Assembly (NCBI RefSeq): GCF_000422285.1 | Contig: NZ_AULM01000003.1 | Span: 62,001-126,000, forward strand | Direction: 5' to 3' | Length of the DNA: 64,000 nucleotides | Source of the DNA: Desulfatiglans anilini DSM 4660 | Lineage (GTDB): Bacteria > Desulfobacterota > DSM-4660 > Desulfatiglandales > Desulfatiglandaceae | In this document: in pieces, positions 50,274 through 59,261 of the stretch | Layout: each line of letters starts with the position of its first letter | How positions within the stretch are numbered: the first letter of the stretch is position 1 | Made by a program: the position numbers and the translations under genes | The notes under the pieces: generated by a model | What the model saw: only the letters and a program-made list of their open reading frames with translations | The model's database searches: none | What the model was told of the DNA's origin: nothing

Positions 50274-51932
50274 CTATAGACCCCCGGCCAAAGGCAATGG
50301 TACCCTTTTCATGAGCATCCAGCCGAAGACCCCCCCCTTCCCCTGACTCACCGCGGTAAAATGGTTCTCGATATATTCCCATAACAAAGGATGCGTGTCC
50401 CTGAAGGAGAGCCCGTCGGCGCGCAGAACCACCTCCTCTCCCATGAACACCCATCCAACCTTCTTCTCCTCGAGCGCAGCGATCTTTTCCAGCTGTCTTT
50501 CTTCCGAATCAGGAAAGAGAAAGTAGAGTTCCCAGAGCGGAGACGTCTTTTCGAGAATCGGGTAGAACCCCGGCCAGTACGGCACCACAAGGATTCGATC
50601 CTCCCGGTCGAGATGACGGGCGACCGCATCCTTGACCCCGTCGATCGTGAGCGCCTCCGCACCGTACACCACCAGTGCATCCCCCCCGATCTCCGTTTTC
50701 ACCAACGCTCCGGGCGGAGCGGAGAACCTCTTGTAAGCGGGGTTCGCAAGGCCCGCGGAAAAGCAGGAGGCGCAGACCAACCCGGCTCCGGCCGCGAAGG
50801 CCGCAACCCCATGCCAGGCCCTCCCTCCTCGAGCCAGCCACCGGACGGCAAACACCGCCAGCAGCAAGAATGCCGGGATTCCCTGCGCCAGATGGGGAAG
50901 ATCCGCGCGCCCGAAGACATGGTGCAGGTAGGGCAGACCCACCACGGCACAGGCAACCGCTAAATCAGGGAGCGTCCGCGGGCGCTTCCTGATCGCGCCG
51001 ACCGCGGCGCCGATCAGGACCGCTGCATAAGAAAGAGGCAGCAGCACGAAGAAAAGGCCCGTGCAAAGCTCGTGCAAGAACCGGATTCCGTCCATTCCCG
51101 GGCCGCCGGCCCTCCACGGCCAGGGCACCTCCAGATAAAGATTGGCTCCGCCAGAGGCAATGAACTCAAACCGTCTCAGGCAGCCTTCCAGAAAACCGTC
51201 CACGCCGACAAGCATGCCGGCGAGGGGCAGCAAACCCGTCAGGACCCCCGCCGTGAAGGCGCCGAACCGATGAAGCACCGCACGGAATTCAGCCCCGATC
51301 CCTGCCAGAAACATCACCGTCAGGTAGCTCAGCCCAATGTAGGCGCCGTGGTTCTGACCAAAAAAGGCCGCTAGGCCGGCAAAGCACCCGCCCCAGAAAA
51401 AGCGGGCACCGGAGGGCCGCTCCAGCAGAAGGCACGCACCGTAAACAGCCATGAGCACGATGCTTTGTTCAAAGGTCTTGTACCAGGGGATCATCCAGAT
51501 CATGATCAGGCAGGCGGCGCCCGCCTGGGCCAGACGGCTCGAAAGCATCGGCTTCAAGACCAGCATCCCGCACGACAAGCCCAGCCACTGAAAAACGCCT
51601 GCGGCCCAGCGGAGCCCCATCGGGCCGTCGCCGAAAAGGCCGGTGAGTGCGGCGCAGAAATAGTACCGGCCCGGATCGTAGGAGAGAAAATCCTTTATGG
51701 GAACCTCCCCCGCGCCCGTCCGCCAAACCCCGTACCATAAAGAGCCCTCATCGAGCAGATTGAAAAACAGGTCGTGCTGCGCCCAAACGAAACACGCCAC
51801 GATGACCGCGGAGATTCCGCACAGGACCAGGCCCTCGCGGACCGTCCGCGTAGCATCCTTTACAGGGGAACGCCCCAAATCAAACCCCACCGGCTGCACA
51901 CGGCCTCCTGCCTGATCCCCAGGCAAACGCAT
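50274..51932 (-). CDS. GT-C-like polytopic membrane protein
   Basis: A 552-residue membrane protein with about ten helices and a soluble C-terminal region. The first luminal loop after helix one carries LLDEGSLWYGVWRTGAGEVP and a further acidic SYDPGRYYF, a layout common in GT-C glycosyltransferases. A conserved-looking AFFGQNHGAYIGLSYL follows. The C-terminal 110 residues contain VVYGAEALTIDGVKDAVARH and read like the extracytoplasmic domain of such transferases. It is most likely a polyprenyl-phosphate-dependent glycosyltransferase, though a Wzy-type polymerase cannot be ruled out. It is divergent from the plus-strand operon at 52225 and lies 216 bp upstream of the GT4-coil-GT2 gene on the same strand. 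Confidence 0.72.
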   Translation of the reverse strand: MRLPGDQAGGRVQPVGFDLGRSPVKDATRTVREGLVLCGISAVIVACFVWAQHDLFFNLLDEGSLWYGVWRTGAGEVPIKDFLSYDPGRYYFCAALTGLFGDGPMGLRWAAGVFQWLGLSCGMLVLKPMLSSRLAQAGAACLIMIWMIPWYKTFEQSIVLMAVYGACLLLERPSGARFFWGGCFAGLAAFFGQNHGAYIGLSYLTVMFLAGIGAEFRAVLHRFGAFTAGVLTGLLPLAGMLVGVDGFLEGCLRRFEFIASGGANLYLEVPWPWRAGGPGMDGIRFLHELCTGLFFVLLPLSYAAVLIGAAVGAIRKRPRTLPDLAVACAVVGLPYLHHVFGRADLPHLAQGIPAFLLLAVFAVRWLARGGRAWHGVAAFAAGAGLVCASCFSAGLANPAYKRFSAPPGALVKTEIGGDALVVYGAEALTIDGVKDAVARHLDREDRILVVPYWPGFYPILEKTSPLWELYFLFPDSEERQLEKIAALEEKKVGWVFMGEEVVLRADGLSFRDTHPLLWEYIENHFTAVSQGKGGVFGWMLMKRVPLPLAGGL

Positions 51933-52015
51933 TCATCCATACCCTGAAAACCCCCTGCCCGGCTCCTACGTATCGGACCTCTCAAATCCCCCAATCCAGC
52001 GACCATTTTTAAACC

Positions 52016-52045
52016 TTGCCCCGCAGTCTCCGGTGTTGTTATAGT
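52016..52045 (+). promoter_or_regulatory. candidate promoter for the SDR/radical-SAM operon
   Basis: TTGCCC at 52016-52021, an 18-base spacer and TATAGT at 52040-52045 on the plus strand. Transcription would start near 52052 and give a leader of about 170 bases before the SDR gene. Reasonable but not perfect match. Confidence 0.45.
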
Positions 52046-52224
52046 TTTTGGCGTGTTCGAGCAATCCCCTATCCATGCTCAACCGGGGATCCTTGTCGGG
52101 CACCCGCAGGCCTGAAACGATTTTTTTCGGCGCCGCACACACCAGGGACAAAGCGAGGCCTATCCCTGCCCTTACAAACCCTTTTCGGACGGGAGCGCCA
52201 TCCCGGCCGTTATTGGACCGAACA

Positions 52225-53256
52225 TTGAGACTCAGGATACTTGTGACCGGCGGGGCTGGTTTCATCGGCACCAATTTTGTTTACTACCTGATGAAACGGT
52301 ACCCTCAATACCGCATCCTCGTTCTCGACGCCCTGACCTACGCTGGCAACCTGGAGAATTTCTCGAGCGAAATCAAGGAAAATCCGAACTTCAGATTCAT
52401 CCGGGGCGATGTCTGCGACGCGGCGCTCGTCCTCGATCTGGTCAGGGAGGTCGACTGCGTCGTGCATTTCGCGGCCGAAACGCACGTCGCACGCTCCATC
52501 TTCGACGACCGAAAGTTCTTCAAGACCGACGTCCTGGGCACCCAGTCGGTCGCCAACGCGGTCCTGCGCAACAAGGATCATATCCGGCGCTTCATCCATG
52601 TGTCCACATCGGAGGTTTACGGCACCGCCCTGTATCAGCCCATGGATGAAGACCATCCCCTGAACCCGATGACGCCTTACGCCGCCGCGAAGGCCGGCGC
52701 CGATCGCTTGGTTTACAGCTACTGGCGGACCTACGATCTCCCGATCGTCATCGTCAGGCCTTTCAATCAGTACGGCCCCTATCAGCATCTCGAAAAGGTC
52801 ATTCCCCGGTTCATCAGCAGCGCGCTGCTGGGCGAACCCCTCACCATCCACGGAGACGGGACGGCCAAGAGGGACTGGCTTTTCGTCCAAGAGACCTGCG
52901 AACGGCTGGATCTCGTGCTCCATGCCGATGACGCGGATGTCATAGGGGAGGTCTTCAACCTCGGTTCCGGGTTCGACCTGGACATCCTGGGCATCGCCCG
53001 GATGATCCTGAAGCTCCTCGGGCTTTCGGAAAACCTGATCACCTTCACGCCCGACCGACCCGGGCAGGTCCAGCACCACATCTCCAGCACCGCCAAGGCC
53101 GAAGCCGTCTTGAAGGTTCGCCCCTGCGCCCGTTTCCAGGAGGGACTCGAGAAGACCATCGAGTGGTACGCCGCCAACCGCAGGTGGTGGGAAAGAATGC
53201 TGAGCATGCGGCGCGTCGAAATCGTCGACAAGGACGGGACCGTTCAATTTTATTGA
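52225..53256 (+). CDS. dTDP-glucose 4,6-dehydratase-like SDR / NAD-dependent epimerase
   Basis: A 343-residue extended SDR. The NAD-binding motif is RILVTGGAGFIGTNFVYYLM, then LDALTYAGNLENF, VVHFAAETHVARSI, the catalytic STSEVYG and PYAAAKAGADRLVYS (Tyr and Lys), and RPFNQYGPYQHLEKVIPRFI. The TYAGN and HVDRSI-like blocks are those of RfbB, but several residues depart from it (HVARSI for HVDRSI), so it may act on another nucleotide sugar. The likely start is TTG at 52225; an upstream ATG at 52048 would add 59 residues unlike the family. It heads an operon with the radical SAM, GT-C and DegT genes, and would supply a 4-keto sugar to the aminotransferase. Confidence 0.86.
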   Translation: MRLRILVTGGAGFIGTNFVYYLMKRYPQYRILVLDALTYAGNLENFSSEIKENPNFRFIRGDVCDAALVLDLVREVDCVVHFAAETHVARSIFDDRKFFKTDVLGTQSVANAVLRNKDHIRRFIHVSTSEVYGTALYQPMDEDHPLNPMTPYAAAKAGADRLVYSYWRTYDLPIVIVRPFNQYGPYQHLEKVIPRFISSALLGEPLTIHGDGTAKRDWLFVQETCERLDLVLHADDADVIGEVFNLGSGFDLDILGIARMILKLLGLSENLITFTPDRPGQVQHHISSTAKAEAVLKVRPCARFQEGLEKTIEWYAANRRWWERMLSMRRVEIVDKDGTVQFY

Positions 53257-53292
53257 CACGAGGCATCCTTCCGTGATGAATGACCCTCCGTT

Positions 53293-54690
53293 ATGAAGAT
53301 CCTATTCGTCATACCCATTTCAGACGAGCGATTCAACAGCACGCCCGACATCGGCCAGGGGTACCTCGCCGCCCTGGCCCGGCAATCGGGGCACAGCGTC
53401 GCCTATCTGGATTGTCTGGTGGAGCCATGCTCCTATCTGGATTTCAGGCGCCGCCTCGAGGCATTCCGCCCCGACATCGTCGGCATCAAGGTCTTCAGCT
53501 GCGATGTCCCGAGTGCCGCAGAGATGCTGCGCATCGTCCAGGAGACCCTGCCCGGGGCGGTGACCGTGATCGGCGGTCCACACCCCTCCTGCGAGTCCCC
53601 GGAAAACCTTTTCGAGCAGTTCCCCGGCCTCGATTATGCCTTCGCCGGAGAGGCGGAGCCCGGGTTCCAGGCCTTTCTGAGCCAGCTGGAGCAAACAGGG
53701 CGGGCCGGACCCGGCATTCCGGGGCTCCTCTATCGCGCAGATGATCGGATCACGGCCAACCACAGGGCCTTTGCGGACGATCTCGATGCGCTGCCCATGC
53801 CCGCCTGGGAGATCCTGAGGCCGGACCGTTACCGTTGCGGCTACTCCTTCATGACCACGAAGCTCCCGGCGGCCCCCATGGCCGTCACGCGCGGATGCCC
53901 TTTCCACTGCACCTTCTGCGGCTCCCACCTCATCACCGGAAGGCGCGTGCGCCGAAGGAACGTCGATCACGTCATCGATGAAATCCGCTATCTTCAGAAG
54001 CGCTTCCATGTCCGCACCATCGACATCGTCGACGAGAATTTCGCGCTCGATGCCTCTTTTGTCGGCCGGTTCTGCGAATCATTGCTCAGCCACGGCATCC
54101 GTATCGACTGGGACTGCCCCTATGGCATCCGCATAGAAAGGCTCAGCCCGGACCTTGTCCGCCTCATGGAGCGCTCCGGCTGCTTCGGCTTTTCCATCGG
54201 CATCGAAAGCGGCTCCCAGCGGATCCTCGACTCCGTCAAAAAACAGCTGAGCCTCGAAACGGTTCGTGAAAAGGTCCACATGATCAAAGCCGTGAGCGGC
54301 ATCACGCTCCAGGGATATTTCATGCTGGGCTTTCCCAGCGAGACCCGGGCCGACATCGAGGCGACCATCCGCCTGGCCTGCAGCCTTCCGCTCGATTTCG
54401 TCGTCTTCTCGCCTCTGCGGGTGACCGAAGGGACGGAGATCTACCAGGAGATCACGGAACGATTCAAGGCGCCGCCGGATCTCTACTACCAGGGATTCGG
54501 GCGCCGTCATTGCCTGAAAGGCTATGCCGACCCGTCCGAAAGGGAGATGGCCGGACTTTATCGAAAGGCCTATCTGAAGTTTTACGGCCGCACGCGCGTC
54601 GCCCTGAACGTTCTGAGACGCGTCAGGACACCGGCCCAGCTGAAAACGATCTTCAACGGGATCCTGCGATCCATCGCCGTGAAGCGATGA
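53293..54690 (+). CDS. B12-binding radical SAM protein
   Basis: A 465-residue class B radical SAM protein. The N-terminal 130 residues form a cobalamin-binding domain (KILFVIPISDERFNSTPD; VIGGPHPSCESPE). The radical SAM domain follows, with the cluster motif TRGCPFHCTFCGSHL, then IDIVDENFALDASFVGRFCE and GIESGSQRILDSVKKQL. Family members methylate unreactive carbons or rearrange lipids and sugars; the substrate is not apparent here. The start ATG fits the fold. It is 36 bp after the SDR gene, and its stop overlaps the start of the GT-C gene (ATGA), so it is firmly part of the operon. A B12-dependent C-methylation of a sugar is possible but unproven. Confidence 0.9.
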   Translation: MKILFVIPISDERFNSTPDIGQGYLAALARQSGHSVAYLDCLVEPCSYLDFRRRLEAFRPDIVGIKVFSCDVPSAAEMLRIVQETLPGAVTVIGGPHPSCESPENLFEQFPGLDYAFAGEAEPGFQAFLSQLEQTGRAGPGIPGLLYRADDRITANHRAFADDLDALPMPAWEILRPDRYRCGYSFMTTKLPAAPMAVTRGCPFHCTFCGSHLITGRRVRRRNVDHVIDEIRYLQKRFHVRTIDIVDENFALDASFVGRFCESLLSHGIRIDWDCPYGIRIERLSPDLVRLMERSGCFGFSIGIESGSQRILDSVKKQLSLETVREKVHMIKAVSGITLQGYFMLGFPSETRADIEATIRLACSLPLDFVVFSPLRVTEGTEIYQEITERFKAPPDLYYQGFGRRHCLKGYADPSEREMAGLYRKAYLKFYGRTRVALNVLRRVRTPAQLKTIFNGILRSIAVKR

Positions 54691-56438
54691 CGACCTCCAA
54701 AACATCGGAAACCCATGGCCGACGGGAGGACACCCCTGTCGAAAAGCGCGGAAATCCCCGGGCAAACGACCTCGGATTTCTCGCCCTCCTGGCCTTCCTC
54801 TGCCTTGCCCTCAGCTGGGCGCCCTACCTCTACGGCTATGCCACGGCACCGCGCGATGCCTGCTTCACGGGGCTTGTCGGCAGAGATGTTCCGGGCGCCT
54901 ATATGTATCTCATGTGGGAACGGCAAGCCCTGGACGGGGCGCACCTCTTCGAAAACCGTCTGACGCCCGAACAGCACGCGCCTTTTTACTTCAATCCCGA
55001 GTGGTGGCTCCTCGGCAAGGCGCTCAGGCTGTCGTCGCTCTCCCTGACCGCCGGCTTTCACGTGGAAAGGACCGTGACGGTCATCCTCCTCGTTTTCGGC
55101 CTGTACTATCTCGCCGCGCGCTTTTTCACAGACCCCCGGGAGCGCCGCTGGGCGCTCATCGTCATGCTTTTCGCCACCGGGCTCGGCTGGGTCCCCTATG
55201 CACTCGACCACTCGGGCCTTTCCGTCCCGGACTTGAGGCTCTGGGACATACAGGGGATCAACCTCTTCGGATACCTGATCAACAAACCCCATTTCGTGCG
55301 CGCGATCCTGGGGACCTGCATCGCCATGGCCTTTCTCCTCCGGGGGGAACAAACCGGGCGGCGCCGCTTTTTTCTGTTCTCAGGCCTCACGGCCTCGCTC
55401 ACCGCGGCCGTCCGACCCTACGACCTTCCGCTGCTCCTGATGGTCTACGCCTTCTTTCCCGCGCTTCTCTCCCTTCAGGAAAGAACCGTTTCCCCGCGCC
55501 GGGCGGGGCATTATCTGACCGCCCTGGCCGGAACCCTTCCGGCCGTCGCCTACTACCTCTATCTCCGATACGGAACGATCATGGACCGGGTCTGGAAAGG
55601 GGTCGAACTCGAACCGCTGTCGCCGCTCGAACTGGTGCTCTGGCTGGGGATCCCCTTTCTGACAGGATGTTTCTGCTTCGGAGGGTTCAGGCATCTGCAC
55701 CGGAACACGCGGGAGGTGATCCTCCTCTCCCTCTGGGGGGCCGCCCTGCTCGTCCTGATCTACGCCTACCCTCTCATCCCCTGGGGGATGGAAAGCGCAG
55801 GGACTTTCTATGTCCTCTCCGCCCTCGCCTGCTGCGTCTGCGTGTTTCGACACGCAACACCGGCGCTGCAGGCGCGTTTGGCCCGTTGGAGGAAAGGCGG
55901 GTTCACCGCGCGCGGGCTCATGATCGGGGTCCTGCTCCTGTCCCTGCCCAGCAATATCATCCTGTATGCCAATCTCTTCGAAGACCTGTCGCGGCACGCG
56001 CGGCCCTATTACCTGCCGCGCGCGCTGATGGAAGGCTTCGATTGGCTCGACCGTCATTCCCAACCGTCGGACATCGTCCTGGCGGCGGCAGAAAACGGCG
56101 GCTGCCTGCCGGTTTACGGAGGGGTCAAGGCATTCACCGGCCACTACCATTTCACGATCGATTTTTCCGGAAAAAACGCCCTCGTCAAACGGTTCTTCGA
56201 TGAGCGCGAGCACGACGAATTCCGCCGGGATCTCCTCGAACGCCACGCCGTCCGTTATGTCCTCTACAGTGACACGGAAAAACACCTGGGCGGTTTCGAC
56301 CCGGGCAGGGCCGATTATCTTCAGGCCGTTTACCGCAACGAGCAGCTCACCCTGTACGAGGTCTCCGAAGACATCCGCGTTCGGGGCGGTGAAGCAGGCG
56401 TGCGGCCCGGCAACCACCCCCTGGAGGATTGTTCATGA
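54687..56438 (+). CDS. GT-C-like polytopic membrane glycosyltransferase
   Basis: A 583-residue membrane protein with about eleven helices. After helix one comes a luminal segment with PRDACFTGLVGRDVPGAYMY and later HAPFYFNPEWWLLGKAL, which resembles the acidic first loop of GT-C enzymes. The final 150 residues are extracytoplasmic and include DIVLAAAENGGCLPVYGGVK. It is likely a polyprenyl-phosphate-sugar-dependent transferase or a membrane protein of the same superfamily. The ATG at 54687 overlaps the radical SAM stop by 4 bp, and its own stop overlaps the next ATG by 4 bp, showing tight coupling across the operon. No specific family name can be assigned. Confidence 0.78.
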   Translation: MTTSKTSETHGRREDTPVEKRGNPRANDLGFLALLAFLCLALSWAPYLYGYATAPRDACFTGLVGRDVPGAYMYLMWERQALDGAHLFENRLTPEQHAPFYFNPEWWLLGKALRLSSLSLTAGFHVERTVTVILLVFGLYYLAARFFTDPRERRWALIVMLFATGLGWVPYALDHSGLSVPDLRLWDIQGINLFGYLINKPHFVRAILGTCIAMAFLLRGEQTGRRRFFLFSGLTASLTAAVRPYDLPLLLMVYAFFPALLSLQERTVSPRRAGHYLTALAGTLPAVAYYLYLRYGTIMDRVWKGVELEPLSPLELVLWLGIPFLTGCFCFGGFRHLHRNTREVILLSLWGAALLVLIYAYPLIPWGMESAGTFYVLSALACCVCVFRHATPALQARLARWRKGGFTARGLMIGVLLLSLPSNIILYANLFEDLSRHARPYYLPRALMEGFDWLDRHSQPSDIVLAAAENGGCLPVYGGVKAFTGHYHFTIDFSGKNALVKRFFDEREHDEFRRDLLERHAVRYVLYSDTEKHLGGFDPGRADYLQAVYRNEQLTLYEVSEDIRVRGGEAGVRPGNHPLEDCS

Positions 56439-57565
56439 AGGTGGAATTCTACCGGCACTCCCTCGGGGAAGAAGAAGAACGATCCCTGATCAACGCGCTG
56501 CGGGGCGTTTTTCTCACCTCGGGGCCCGTCACCCGCGACTTCGAAAAGGCCTTCGGGGAATACCTCGATTGCCGGCACGTCGTCGGCACCTACAGCTGCA
56601 CGACGGCGCTGTTCCTGTGCCTCAAGGCGCTCGGCATCGGCGCCGGGGACGAGGTCATCACGACGCCCATGACCTTCATCGCCACGGCCAACGCCATCCT
56701 GGAGGCCGGTGCACACCCGGTTTTCGTGGACGTCGAGCGCTCGACCGGCAACCTGGACGTTCAGCAGCTCTCCGGGGCGGTCACCGAGCGGACGAAGGCC
56801 ATTGTCCCGGTGCACCTCTACGGGCACATGTGCGACATGCGCCGGCTTTCGGACGTGGCACGCGCCCGGGGTCTTCATCTCATCGAAGATGCGGCCCACT
56901 GCGTCGAAGGGTCGCGGGACGGCGTCCGGCCCGGGCAGTTGAGCGATGCGGCCTGTTTCAGCTTCTATGCGACCAAGAACATGACCGCGGGGGAGGGAGG
57001 GGCCGTCGCAACCAACCAGCCCGAGCTGGCCGAAAGGCTTTTCATCCTGCGGTCCCACGGCATGGACAAGGCTGCGGCCGATCGGTACTCAGGCGCCTAC
57101 CGGCACTGGGACATGCCCCTTCTGGGATACAAAGGCAACATGTTCGACCTCCAGGCGGCGCTGCTCCTGCCGCAGATCGGCAAACTCGCGCAGAAGCTGC
57201 AGGAAAGGGACCGCATCCGGCGGCGCTACGACGAGGCCTTTTCGCACCACCCCCTGCTCGGCCTGCCGCAAACCCTCGAGGGCGCCACACACGCGCGGCA
57301 CCTGTACACGGTTTGGGCGCCGGCCGGAAAAAGGGACGCCTTCCTGGCAGGGCTCAACCGGGAAGGCATCGGTGTGGCGGTGAACTACCGCCCCGTCCAT
57401 CTCATGCAATATTACCGCGGGCAGCTCGGCTTCAGACCCGGCATGTACCCGGTCGCGGAGGAAATCGGGGAGCGCACGGTCTCTCTTCCGTTCTATCCCG
57501 GCTTGAAGGACGAAGAGGTCGAAGCGGTGATCGCGGCGGTCGAAAAAACACTTTCGGCCCTTTGA
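56435..57565 (+). CDS. DegT/DnrJ/EryC1/StrS family sugar aminotransferase
   Basis: A 376-residue PLP-dependent aminotransferase with the normal length of the family. It shows TYSCTTALFLCLKALGIGAG (substrate phosphate loop), TTPMTFIATANAILEAGAHP, FVDVERSTGNLD, IEDAAHCVEGSRDG and the PLP-lysine block CFSFYATKNMTAGEGGAV, with the Schiff-base Lys at residue 181. It would convert a 4-keto or 3-keto nucleotide sugar to an amino sugar, and the SDR four genes upstream could provide the keto sugar. The ATG at 56435 follows GGAGG and overlaps the stop before it by 4 bp; a TTG two codons earlier is less likely. It is the last gene of the operon. Confidence 0.93.
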   Translation: MKVEFYRHSLGEEEERSLINALRGVFLTSGPVTRDFEKAFGEYLDCRHVVGTYSCTTALFLCLKALGIGAGDEVITTPMTFIATANAILEAGAHPVFVDVERSTGNLDVQQLSGAVTERTKAIVPVHLYGHMCDMRRLSDVARARGLHLIEDAAHCVEGSRDGVRPGQLSDAACFSFYATKNMTAGEGGAVATNQPELAERLFILRSHGMDKAAADRYSGAYRHWDMPLLGYKGNMFDLQAALLLPQIGKLAQKLQERDRIRRRYDEAFSHHPLLGLPQTLEGATHARHLYTVWAPAGKRDAFLAGLNREGIGVAVNYRPVHLMQYYRGQLGFRPGMYPVAEEIGERTVSLPFYPGLKDEEVEAVIAAVEKTLSAL

Positions 57566-57665
57566 CGGCGCACCCCTGCCCCCCCTCGGCCATCCGCGCA
57601 ACAAAATGGTCTCGATCCGGTGCCGGGCCTTGCACGGGAAAAGCCCCCGCCTGCAGTCCGCGAAG

Positions 57666-57691
57666 GCTGCCGCGCCGGATCCGGCGGCAGC
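57666..57691. repeat. GC-rich inverted repeat between convergent genes
   Basis: The core GCCGGATCCGGC is a 12-base perfect palindrome flanked by GCTGCCGC and GGCAGC, giving a strong hairpin. It lies in the 219-bp gap between the aminotransferase (plus) and the GtrB-like gene (minus). No T-run follows it on either strand, so a terminator role is only possible. Confidence 0.5.
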
Positions 57692-57784
57692 ACGGAAATT
57701 TCTTCGGTCTTCTGCACCCGCGGCGCCTTCACGTCCACCGCGGCTGCCGCCCGGGACAGCCCCCTTGCCGCTTCTCCGCTCGAG

Positions 57785-58720
57785 TCAATCGAAGATGCGC
57801 TCCACCCGGTAAATCGGCTTTGATTCGACCTTCTGGTAGACGCGTACGACAAAGTCTCCGAGCACACCCAGCACCAGGAACTCGATGCCGGCAATCAGAA
57901 GCAGGAGTGCGACGAGTCCTGCACCGACGGGGCTGACCCCTTCAGACCCGAAGGCCAGAGAGGCCACCAGGCAGACAAACCCCAAAACCAGGCTCACGAA
58001 GGTCAGGAGGCAGCCGGCGATCGCCACCCGCTGGAAGACACGCCGTGAGAAATTGGTCAGAAAATCGAAGAAGAGATCGATCAGGTCCAGCATCGTGTAG
58101 CGCGAGGCTCCCCTCACGCGGGGATAATGGGCGACCGGCATCTCGGCGATCCTCGGAGCTAGACGGGTGGCCAGCGGCTTCAAGTAGCGTTGCATGTCGC
58201 CGTATTCGCGCATTTGAACAGCGATTTCCGACCGCAGGGCATTCAGCGGACAGCCGTAGTCCTTCAGCTTCTTTTTGGTGACGATATTGAGCAGGCGGGT
58301 AAACAGATAGGAGGGCAGTTGACGGAGCCAGACGGAATCCGTTCTAAAGCCCCGGATGCCGCTCACGAAGTCATATCCTTCTTCGATCTTCTCGACGAGT
58401 TTCAGGATGTCCGCCGGCTCGTTCTGCAGGTCCGCATCGAAGGTCACCAGAATCCGTCCGGACGCGGCCGCGAACCCGGCGATCGTCGCCGGGTGCTGGC
58501 CGAAATTGCGGGCGAGCTTGACGATCTTGATGGGTATGCCGCCGGTGGACGATGCCTTGAAGGTCTTCAAGATCTCCAGGCTCCGGTCCCGGCTCCCGTC
58601 ATCCACAAACACCATCTCGCACTGGTACCGCGTCCCGCTGAGGACGGCCGTCATCCGATCCAGAAGGTGGGGTAGGCTTTCCTCTTCATTCAACACCGGG
58701 ATCACCACTGAAATATCCAT
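57785..58720 (-). CDS. polyprenyl-phosphate glycosyltransferase, GtrB/ArnC-like GT2
   Basis: A 311-residue membrane GT2: MDISVVIPVLNEEESLPHLL, MVFVDDGSRDRSLEILK, LARNFGQHPATIAGF, the DXD motif VTFDADLQNEPADILKLVE and SRRVFQRVAIAG before two C-terminal membrane helices (about residues 225-285). The layout is that of GtrB and ArnC, which form undecaprenyl-phosphate sugars on the cytoplasmic face. It is a paralogue of the protein at 21922-22857. The ATG at 58720 follows GGGAG. It could supply the GT-C enzymes encoded at 54687 or 50274. It is convergent with the aminotransferase and divergent from the methyltransferase at 59262. Confidence 0.9.
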   Translation of the reverse strand: MDISVVIPVLNEEESLPHLLDRMTAVLSGTRYQCEMVFVDDGSRDRSLEILKTFKASSTGGIPIKIVKLARNFGQHPATIAGFAAASGRILVTFDADLQNEPADILKLVEKIEEGYDFVSGIRGFRTDSVWLRQLPSYLFTRLLNIVTKKKLKDYGCPLNALRSEIAVQMREYGDMQRYLKPLATRLAPRIAEMPVAHYPRVRGASRYTMLDLIDLFFDFLTNFSRRVFQRVAIAGCLLTFVSLVLGFVCLVASLAFGSEGVSPVGAGLVALLLLIAGIEFLVLGVLGDFVVRVYQKVESKPIYRVERIFD

Positions 58721-59261
58721 AAGGCTGTTCTCCCTTGATATCGAGCCTGGGCGGCCGGCCGCGGCATGCCCTCTGTCACCCCACCCGGGCGGTCTGCCTG
58801 GCTGCTTCATCGCCGGGGACTTTCGGCTCATGCGCCCTCACGGCCTGAAGCCCCGGGACCAGGACCGCCGAACCGCCCTCGATCGTTCCAGACACGCCGC
58901 TACGCCTGCTTGTAGCAAAATGCCCCTCCACCCGCCAGGGAAAAATGCCCGATGGAGGGCAAACCGGGCATAACGGCGCATGCGCAAGGCGGGGGCGTTG
59001 AACCTGCCGCGCAGGAGATCCTTTTCTTTTCGCTGAGCTCCGCTGACAGGATCCCCACCCGATACCATTTGTATTCGTGGATCTTCAATGCTATGGTTCA
59101 GTCGAACCGCTCCTGGCCGGGTCGGCATGGCCTCTGCGCGGAAAACTCCCTGTGCCCCGCAGGCCTGTCCGGAAAACAGGAACGACCCTCTCGCAGACCT
59201 CCAGTTCGACGCGCCGGTTGCCGGCAAGGATCGAAGGAATCCCGGATCACCATCGAGGATC
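58721..59261. other. divergent intergenic region, no gene recognised
   Basis: A 541-bp gap between the GtrB-like gene (minus) and the methyltransferase (plus). No protein-coding gene or convincing promoter was found. ATGCCCG at 58945-58951 and CGGGCAT at 58965-58971 form an inverted repeat, followed on the minus strand by TTTT, but no minus-strand gene upstream would need it. Function unknown. Confidence 0.4.

Noticed and set aside
51966-52274. A 102-codon minus-strand frame in the divergent promoter region
   Set aside because: It overlaps the start of the SDR gene, has no motif or clear ribosome-binding site, and has no sign of conservation that I can judge.
58945-58971. Inverted repeat ATGCCCG/CGGGCAT followed by TTTT on the minus strand, as a terminator
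   Set aside because: No minus-strand gene lies upstream of it within the window; the stem is short with a 13-base loop.
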